Below, in pieces: positions 6,894-11,527 of a DNA stretch of 11,527 nucleotides. Below the pieces are notes generated by a model, which was not told the origin of the DNA, did not search any database, and saw nothing but the letters and a program-made list of their open reading frames with translations. Source of the stretch: Acidobacteriota bacterium (GTDB lineage Bacteria; Acidobacteriota; Vicinamibacteria; Vicinamibacterales; UBA2999); the NCBI GenBank assembly GCA_020851835.1, contig JADZBZ010000114.1, positions 1-11,527 of the forward strand. Reading direction: 5' to 3'. Within the stretch, counting starts at the first letter, position 1. Each line of letters opens with the position of its first letter. The position numbers and the translations under genes are program-made.

Positions 6894-8374
6894 GCCAGCT
6901 CCCCTTCGACGACGAGCCGGAGACCCCGCCGGACACTCGGAGGCCCAAGCTCCCGACAGCACCCGCGCGCGGGTCGCAGCCCCCCCTGGCCGTGACCGCC
7001 CGCGAGCACTCCGCGGCCCGTGCGCCTCTTGCGCCGTCCGTGGCCGATCGGCGTCGGGTGCTGTCGGTGTCCGAGTTGTCGGCGCGCCTGCGCGGCGTGG
7101 TCGAATCGGCATTCGCCGAAGTCTGGGTCGAGGGCGAGATCTCGAACGGGCGCGCCTGGAACTCCGGCCACTTCTATTTCACGCTCAAGGACGCCGGCGC
7201 GCAGATCAAGGGCGTGGTGTTCCGATCCACCCTGCGGCACCTGAAGTTCAAGCCCGACGACGGCCTGCAGGTGGTGGCGCGTGGACGGTTGAGCGTCTAC
7301 GAGCCGAAGGGCGAGTATCAGTTGGTCTGTGAGCACCTGGAGCCGAAAGGGCTGGGGGCCCTGCAACTCGCCTTCGAGCAGCTCAAGCGCCAATTGGCCG
7401 CCGAGGGCCTGTTCGACGAGGCGCGCAAGCGCGCGCTTCCGGCCCTGCCGCGCCGTATCGGAGTGGTGACCTCCATCGACGGCGCGGCCCTGCGCGACAT
7501 CGTGCGCATCCTGCGCCGCCGCTACCCCAACGCGCACGTCGTGATCGCGCCGACGCGCGTGCAGGGTGAGGGCGCTGCGGCCGACATCGCCCGCGCGCTC
7601 CGGCACGTCGCGCGCAGTGACGATGTGGATGTCGTCATCGTCGGTCGCGGCGGCGGATCGCTGGAAGATCTCCGGGCGTTCAACGAGGAAGAGGTGGCCA
7701 GGGCCATCGCCGCCTGTCCGATTCCCGTCATCTCTGCCGTGGGCCACGAGACCGACTTCACGATTGCCGACTTCGTCGCCGATCTGCGGGCACCGACGCC
7801 GTCGGCGGCCGCGGAACTCGTCGTGCGAAAGAAAGACGAGTTCATCGCACACATCGACCGCCTGGCGCACCGGGTGACCTCCGCGGTGCACGGACGGGTA
7901 CGCCGCCTGGAGGCACGGGTCCACGCGCTGGCCGGACGGCCCGCGCTCGCCGGCTTCACCGGCCGCGTGGCCTGGCGGGCGCGCCACGTATCGGAGTTGG
8001 GCGCCGCTCTGGCCGCGGCCGCCCGGCTCGGGCAGGCGCGACGGACGCGACAGTTCGAGACGCTTCGCCAGGCGGTGACACGATTCGATCCGCGTTATCG
8101 CCTGGGCGCCATGCGCGCCGCCCTGGTGACGCTCGCCGGACGACTCGACGGCGCGACCGCGCGCCGGCTCCACGCCGCTCAGTCACGGTTTCGGGGGGCG
8201 GCCGCGCGGCTCGACGGACTGAGCCCGCTCGCCGTGCTCGGCCGCGGCTACGCGGTGTGCTGGAACGACGAGCGCACCCGTATCCTCACCGATGCGGGCG
8301 CGCTCGCCCCGGGCGATGGCATTCGCGTGACGCTCGAGCGTGGCGAACTGCACGCGCGCGTCATCGAGCCCTAG
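6890..8374 (+). CDS. xseA: Exodeoxyribonuclease VII large subunit
   Basis: This is the catalytic subunit of exonuclease VII, which degrades single-stranded DNA in both directions and joins several XseB copies. The 494 residues are longer than the usual 400-460, because a Pro/Arg/Ala-rich tail of about 55 residues precedes the OB-fold. The OB-fold starts near VLSVSELSARL and contains VWVEGEISNGRAWNSGHFYFTLKD. The catalytic domain shows RIGVVTSIDGAALRDI, the glycine-rich GRGGGSLEDLRAFNEEEVARAI, the VGHETDFTIADFVADLRAPTP block, then a long helical region that binds XseB. The C-terminal segment (LGRGYAVCWN) is also typical. The start chosen is GTG at 6890, which overlaps the ymdB stop. The frame is open upstream but is antisense-like noise there. 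Confidence 0.96.
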   Translation: MSQLPFDDEPETPPDTRRPKLPTAPARGSQPPLAVTAREHSAARAPLAPSVADRRRVLSVSELSARLRGVVESAFAEVWVEGEISNGRAWNSGHFYFTLKDAGAQIKGVVFRSTLRHLKFKPDDGLQVVARGRLSVYEPKGEYQLVCEHLEPKGLGALQLAFEQLKRQLAAEGLFDEARKRALPALPRRIGVVTSIDGAALRDIVRILRRRYPNAHVVIAPTRVQGEGAAADIARALRHVARSDDVDVVIVGRGGGSLEDLRAFNEEEVARAIAACPIPVISAVGHETDFTIADFVADLRAPTPSAAAELVVRKKDEFIAHIDRLAHRVTSAVHGRVRRLEARVHALAGRPALAGFTGRVAWRARHVSELGAALAAAARLGQARRTRQFETLRQAVTRFDPRYRLGAMRAALVTLAGRLDGATARRLHAAQSRFRGAAARLDGLSPLAVLGRGYAVCWNDERTRILTDAGALAPGDGIRVTLERGELHARVIEP

Positions 8375-8511
8375 ACAATATGGAATGAATATCTCTTCGC
8401 CGGAGCTGCCCGGCGCTGGCGGCGCGACCGTCTTCTCGAGAGTGGGTGCGCCCTGCGAACACGACGCCGCCGGCACGGGTCTGAATCGCCGCGATACAAT
8501 CGACAGGCGAC
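8375..8511 (+). promoter_or_regulatory. xseA-xseB intergenic region with candidate xseB promoter
   Basis: These 137 bases separate xseA and xseB and I see no gene in them. An AT-rich patch lies at 8376-8397. TACAAT at 8495-8500 ends 11 bases before the xseB ATG and looks like a -10 box. No -35 match is visible at standard spacing. A transcript from it would have only a few leader bases. Confidence 0.4.
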
Positions 8512-8757
8512 ATGGATCCCACCATCAAGGACTTCGAAGCCGCCATCGCCGAGCTCGAAGGCATCGTCAAGAAGCTCGAGGAAGGCGACATGCCGCTCGA
8601 GGCCTCGCTCGGGCTGTACGAGCGCGGCGTCACGCTGTCGCGCTACTGCCACGGCCGGCTCGAGGCGGCCGAGCGGCGGATCGAGGTCCTCAACGAGCGG
8701 GGGGAGGCGAAGCCGGCGTCGCCGGACCTGGGCCTCGACCGCGACGACGAGGCGTAG
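8512..8757 (+). CDS. xseB: Exodeoxyribonuclease VII small subunit
   Basis: XseB is the small helical subunit that wraps the XseA helical arm and is needed for exonuclease VII activity. The 81 residues are the normal length. The signature is clear: IKDFEAAIAELEGIVKKLEEGDMPLEASLGLYERGV in the first half, then a second helix LSRYCHGRLEAAERRIEVL. The last ~18 residues are polar and probably disordered. It starts 137 bases after xseA instead of overlapping it, with a possible own promoter (TACAAT at 8495-8500). ispA follows after 7 bases, so xseB-ispA are likely cotranscribed. No clear Shine-Dalgarno is seen. Confidence 0.95.
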   Translation: MDPTIKDFEAAIAELEGIVKKLEEGDMPLEASLGLYERGVTLSRYCHGRLEAAERRIEVLNERGEAKPASPDLGLDRDDEA

Positions 8758-8764
8758 CGCGGGC

Positions 8765-9718
8765 GTGGAACTGGCCGACTATCTGGAGCGGCGCCGGGCG
8801 GCGATCGAGGTGGCGCTCGCCGAGGCCCTGCCAGCGCCACCGGCGTGTCCGCCCGTCATCGCCGATGCGATGCGGTACTCCCTCCTTGGAGGGGGCAAGC
8901 GTCTGCGCCCCCTGCTCGTCCTGGCCGCCTGCGAGGCGGTGGTGTCGGCCGATGAGGCCGAGGCGCTCCGCCTCGCCATGCCCGCCGCCTGCGCGCTGGA
9001 GTTGATCCACACCTACTCTCTCATCCACGACGACCTGCCGGCCATGGACGACGACGACCTGCGCCGCCGGCGACCGACCTCGCACGTGGTTCATGGCGAG
9101 GGGATGGCCATCCTCGCCGGCGACGGGCTGCAGGCTGCCGCCTTCGCACTGCTCGCGCGCTTGCCGGTGAGCGATGGCGATCCGCTGCTGCAGACACGTA
9201 AGCTGCGGGTACTGGCCACAGTCGCCGAAGCGGCCGGCGCGGCGGGGATGGTCGGCGGCCAGGCGCTGGATCTCGAGGCCGATCCGTCTCCCCGTCACGA
9301 CCGGGCGCGGGCCGGCCGCGGGGAGCCGGCGCCCGTGGACGCCGAGCGGCTCGCCGACATGCACGCGCGGAAGACGGGTGCGCTCATCCGCGCGTCGGTC
9401 ACCGCCGGCGCCATCATGGGCGGCGCGCCCCCGGCAGCGCTCGCGGCGCTCGATCGCTTCGCGCGCGAGATCGGCCTGGCGTTCCAGATCGTCGACGATG
9501 TGCTCGATGTCGAGGGCGCATCGGCCGATCTCGGCAAGACACCGGGCAAGGACGCAGCCGCGGGAAAGCCGACCTATGTGTCGCTCCACGGGCTGGTGCG
9601 CTCGAAGGCGCTCGCCGACGAGTGCCTGGTCCGCGCGGACGCCGCCCTGGCCGACCCTGGGCTGAGCGGCTCGCAACTGCCAGCCCTGGCGCGTTGGGTG
9701 GTCGAACGCCGTACATGA
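8765..9718 (+). CDS. ispA: Trans-polyprenyl diphosphate synthase (farnesyl/geranylgeranyl type)
   Basis: This enzyme condenses dimethylallyl/geranyl diphosphate with isopentenyl diphosphate to make farnesyl or longer diphosphates for quinones and cell-wall lipid carriers. It has 317 residues from a GTG start. GGGKRLRP at 42-49 binds diphosphate. The first Asp-rich motif DDLPAMDDDD (89-98) has the bacterial two-residue insertion, followed by RRRRPTSH. MVGGQALDLE and MHARKTGALI are present, and the second motif DDVLD is at 244-248, with GKTPGKDAAAGKPTY after it. An extra Arg/Pro-rich loop of about 14 residues follows GGQALDLEADPSP. Product length cannot be fixed from sequence. It overlaps tlyA by ATGA, and dxs, often the next gene, is missing. 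Confidence 0.93.
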   Translation: MELADYLERRRAAIEVALAEALPAPPACPPVIADAMRYSLLGGGKRLRPLLVLAACEAVVSADEAEALRLAMPAACALELIHTYSLIHDDLPAMDDDDLRRRRPTSHVVHGEGMAILAGDGLQAAAFALLARLPVSDGDPLLQTRKLRVLATVAEAAGAAGMVGGQALDLEADPSPRHDRARAGRGEPAPVDAERLADMHARKTGALIRASVTAGAIMGGAPPAALAALDRFAREIGLAFQIVDDVLDVEGASADLGKTPGKDAAAGKPTYVSLHGLVRSKALADECLVRADAALADPGLSGSQLPALARWVVERRT

Positions 9719-10464
9719 CCGGTCGCATGCGCCTCGACGCCCTGCTCGTGCACAAGGGCCTGGTCGAGTCCCGGGAGAAGGCCCGCGCCCTCATCCTGGC
9801 CGGTCAGGTGGACATCAACGGCCGGGGCGCGCTGAAGGCTGGCACCGTGGTGGATGTCGCCTCGGACCTTCGGGTGCTCGGACCCGATCACCCCTGGGCG
9901 AGTCGCGGCGGGCTCAAGCTCGCGCATGCGCTCGAGACGTTCGACATCGACGTCGCGGGCGCGCTCGCTCTGGATATCGGCGCATCCACGGGTGGTTTCA
10001 CCGACGTCCTGATCCAGCGCGGCGCCCGGCGAGTCATCGCCATCGACGTGGGGCACGGCCAGATTCACTGGAAGCTGCGCACCGACCCCAGGGTCACCGT
10101 CATCGAAGGCGTCAATGCCCGCCATCTGACGCGCGCCGATCTGCCGGACCTCGGCGCGGGCGCCGACTTGGTGTCGATTGACGTGTCGTTCATCTCACTC
10201 GGTCTCATCTTTCCGGCGCTGCCACCGCTCCTGTCATCCGCCGCTCGCGTCATCGCCCTGGTCAAGCCGCAGTTCGAAGCGGGGCGCCGCGACGTGGGAA
10301 AGCGCGGAGTGGTCTCCGATCCCGACGTGCACCAGCGCGTGATCGCCTCGGTCACCTCGGCGGCCGCTGCGGTAGGATTCGAGCGTCGCGGTCTCACCGA
10401 GTCGCCCATCACCGGTGCGCGCGGCAACAAGGAGTTCCTGATGCTGCTGGAGGCGAGGGCGTGA
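9715..10464 (+). CDS. tlyA: TlyA family rRNA 2'-O-methyltransferase
   Basis: This family methylates the 2'-OH of ribosomal cytidines (in mycobacteria C1409 of 16S and C1920 of 23S rRNA) using S-adenosylmethionine. Some members were first described as haemolysins. An S4 RNA-binding domain occupies about residues 5-65 (MRLDALLVHKGLVESREKARALILAGQV in spirit). An FtsJ-type Rossmann domain follows, with the SAM loop DIGASTGGF from Asp87. The catalytic Lys-Asp-Lys-Glu set appears as Lys68, Asp156, Lys184 and Glu240. With the ATG at 9715, which overlaps the ispA stop (ATGA), the length is 249. ATG at 9727 (245 residues) is an equally good family start. It overlaps nadK by 4 bases. Target sites in this species are inferred only from the family. 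Confidence 0.93.
   Translation: MTGRMRLDALLVHKGLVESREKARALILAGQVDINGRGALKAGTVVDVASDLRVLGPDHPWASRGGLKLAHALETFDIDVAGALALDIGASTGGFTDVLIQRGARRVIAIDVGHGQIHWKLRTDPRVTVIEGVNARHLTRADLPDLGAGADLVSIDVSFISLGLIFPALPPLLSSAARVIALVKPQFEAGRRDVGKRGVVSDPDVHQRVIASVTSAAAAVGFERRGLTESPITGARGNKEFLMLLEARA
10449..10453 (+). promoter_or_regulatory. Ribosome-binding site of nadK inside tlyA
   Basis: GGAGG lies 7 bases before the nadK GTG and within the last codons of tlyA. This supports the GTG start and translational coupling across the 4-base overlap. Confidence 0.65.
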
Positions 10465-11366
10465 GAATCGGCATTGTCGCCAAGCCGCGCCTTGCCGACG
10501 TCGGCGAGACGCTGGTCGCCATCGAAGCATGGATGGCCCGGCACGGGGTGGACGCCGTGTGGTCGCCCGAGACGGCGGAGGGCCTGCCCCCGGCCACCGA
10601 ACCGCGGGTGGTGGTGGATCGCGATCGTCTGCCCGGTATGGTGGACCTGATGCTGGTGCTGGGCGGTGACGGTACCCTGCTGGCCATGGCCGATCGCATC
10701 GCCGCCGCCGACCGCGACATCCCGATTCTCGGCGTGAATTTCGGCTCGCTGGGTTTCCTCACCGAAATCACACGGCCCGAGCTGTTTGCGTCGCTCGACG
10801 CGGTGGTCGACGGTCGGGCATCGCACGACGAGCGCATGATGCTGCGGGCCACCGTCGGCACCGGCGGCCCGGTCACCGGCACCGCGGCCGAGGGGCACGA
10901 CCCCGCGCGCGGGCTCATCGCGCTCAACGACATCGTCTTCACGCGCGGCGCGCTGTCGCGAATGGTCGAACTGTCCGTGTGGGTCGGCGAGCAGTTCGTG
11001 ACCACCGTGCGGGCCGATGGGCTCATCGTGGCCAGCCCCACCGGATCCACCGCCTACAACCTGTCGGCGGGCGGCCCCATCGTGCATCCCTCGCTCGATG
11101 CGATTCTCATCACGCCCATCGCGCCGCATACCCTGAGCAATCGGCCCGTCGTGATTCCCGCCGAGCGCGAGGTGCGCGTCGTGCCGACCGCAGCCGTCGC
11201 CGGCGACGAGGTGTACGTCACCGTGGACGGCCAGTCGGGCTTTCCCCTGCCCGCCGACCATCCCGTGACCATCACGCGTGCGGCGCGGCCCCTGCGCCTC
11301 GTGCGCGCCTCGGCGCGCAGCTATTTCGAGGTGCTGCGGCAGAAGCTGAAGTGGAACGAACGCTGA
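10461..11366 (+). CDS. nadK: NAD kinase
   Basis: NAD kinase phosphorylates NAD+ to NADP+ with ATP or polyphosphate, setting the NADP pool in the cytoplasm. The 301 residues are the usual length. The signature GGDGT is at 68-72, followed by GVNFGSLGFLTE, the ALNDIVF block that binds the nicotinamide ribose, and the Gly-rich ASPTGSTAYNLSAGGP loop (Thr194-Gly195 and Tyr199). IAPHTLSNRPVV and VDGQ follow in the C-terminal beta domain. The start is GTG, overlapping tlyA by GTGA and preceded by GGAGG at 7 bases. A loop with extra Gly/Thr residues (TGGPVTGTAAEG) lies around residues 135-146. recN, often next in this cluster, does not follow. The gene ends 6 bases before the end of a converging universal stress gene. 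Confidence 0.97.
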   Translation: MRIGIVAKPRLADVGETLVAIEAWMARHGVDAVWSPETAEGLPPATEPRVVVDRDRLPGMVDLMLVLGGDGTLLAMADRIAAADRDIPILGVNFGSLGFLTEITRPELFASLDAVVDGRASHDERMMLRATVGTGGPVTGTAAEGHDPARGLIALNDIVFTRGALSRMVELSVWVGEQFVTTVRADGLIVASPTGSTAYNLSAGGPIVHPSLDAILITPIAPHTLSNRPVVIPAEREVRVVPTAAVAGDEVYVTVDGQSGFPLPADHPVTITRAARPLRLVRASARSYFEVLRQKLKWNER

Positions 11367-11372
11367 ACCTCG

Positions 11373-11527
11373 TCAGGCTGGCGCTGCCGGCGCCAGCGAG
11401 TCGGGCCGCACGAAGTCGCGTTCCTCGCTCCGTACGGTCAGCACGGGGCACGGCGCCGACCGCACCACCCGCTCGGCAACGCTGCCCATGAACAGGCGGC
11501 CCAGGGCGCCGCGTCCGTGGGTCCCCA
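11373..11527 (-). CDS. Universal stress protein, C-terminal fragment (runs off the window)
   Basis: Only the last 50 codons plus part of one more are in the window, read on the minus strand with TGA at 11373-11375. They show the ATP-binding G-2x-G-9x-G-S motif as GTHGRGALGRLFMGSVAERV, followed by VVRSAPCPVLTVR, the classic end of UspA-family domains. A tail of about 18 residues rich in Ala and Pro follows. Proteins of this family bind ATP or AMP and accumulate during starvation, hypoxia or other stress. It cannot be told whether the whole protein has one or two Usp domains. It converges on nadK with 6 bases between the stop codons. Confidence 0.9.
   Translation of the reverse strand, partial: GTHGRGALGRLFMGSVAERVVRSAPCPVLTVRSEERDFVRPDSLAPAAPA
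11377..11397. terminator. Perfect hairpin at the nadK/usp convergent junction
   Basis: GCTGGCGC (11377-11384) and GCGCCAGC (11390-11397) form a perfect 8-pair stem with a 5-base loop. It starts 11 bases after the nadK stop and lies entirely inside the last codons of the usp gene. No T-run follows. It may end nadK transcription or act from both sides. It would be a coding hairpin for usp. Confidence 0.5.

Noticed and set aside
6332..8173. 613-codon minus-strand open frame opposite ymdB and xseA
   Set aside because: It spans two well-supported genes in other frames, and its composition is that of a shadow frame.

Overview
This window is a GC-rich stretch of bacterial chromosome. It is densely coded, with short intergenic gaps, several GTG/TTG starts and 4-base stop/start overlaps. 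Gene content and protein style suggest Acidobacteriota, perhaps the Vicinamibacteria. That placement is an impression from sequence style and gene order, not a phylogenetic test. I see no rRNA, tRNA, insertion sequence, phage, CRISPR array or known defence system.

The left half (about 1-5490) is a stress-type block, mostly on the minus strand. It holds a P2-type cation-transporting ATPase cut by the left edge, an Hsp20 small heat-shock protein, the Hsp70 chaperone DnaK, and a small secreted monohaem cytochrome c. One small plus-strand gene (2112-2402) encodes a 96-residue protein of unknown function that looks like a winged helix. It sits divergent to the ATPase and convergent with hsp20. A strongly AT-rich island upstream of dnaK (21 G/C in 70 bases over 4941-5010) carries two tandem sigma70-like promoters and a perfect 13-base inverted repeat. 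This is the clearest regulatory region in the window.

The right half (5610-11366) is a plus-strand housekeeping run: a second, divergent hsp20, ymdB-type phosphodiesterase, xseA and xseB (exonuclease VII), a polyprenyl synthase of the IspA type, tlyA (rRNA 2'-O-methyltransferase) and nadK (NAD kinase). Several junctions overlap by 4 bases (ymdB/xseA, ispA/tlyA, tlyA/nadK) and hsp20/ymdB abut exactly, so much of it is probably cotranscribed. xseB has its own -10-like box after a 137-base gap. The last feature is the C-terminal end of a universal stress protein, on the minus strand and converging on nadK over a perfect hairpin.

Functionally, the left block handles protein folding and ion homeostasis under stress. 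The right block joins DNA repair, isoprenoid precursor elongation, ribosome modification and NADP supply, a grouping common in bacteria. dxs, often found between ispA and tlyA, is absent. I find no convincing new multi-gene system. The items most worth checking are the dnaK regulatory island, the small winged-helix-like protein, possible leaderless starts, and the hairpins at the two convergent gene ends.
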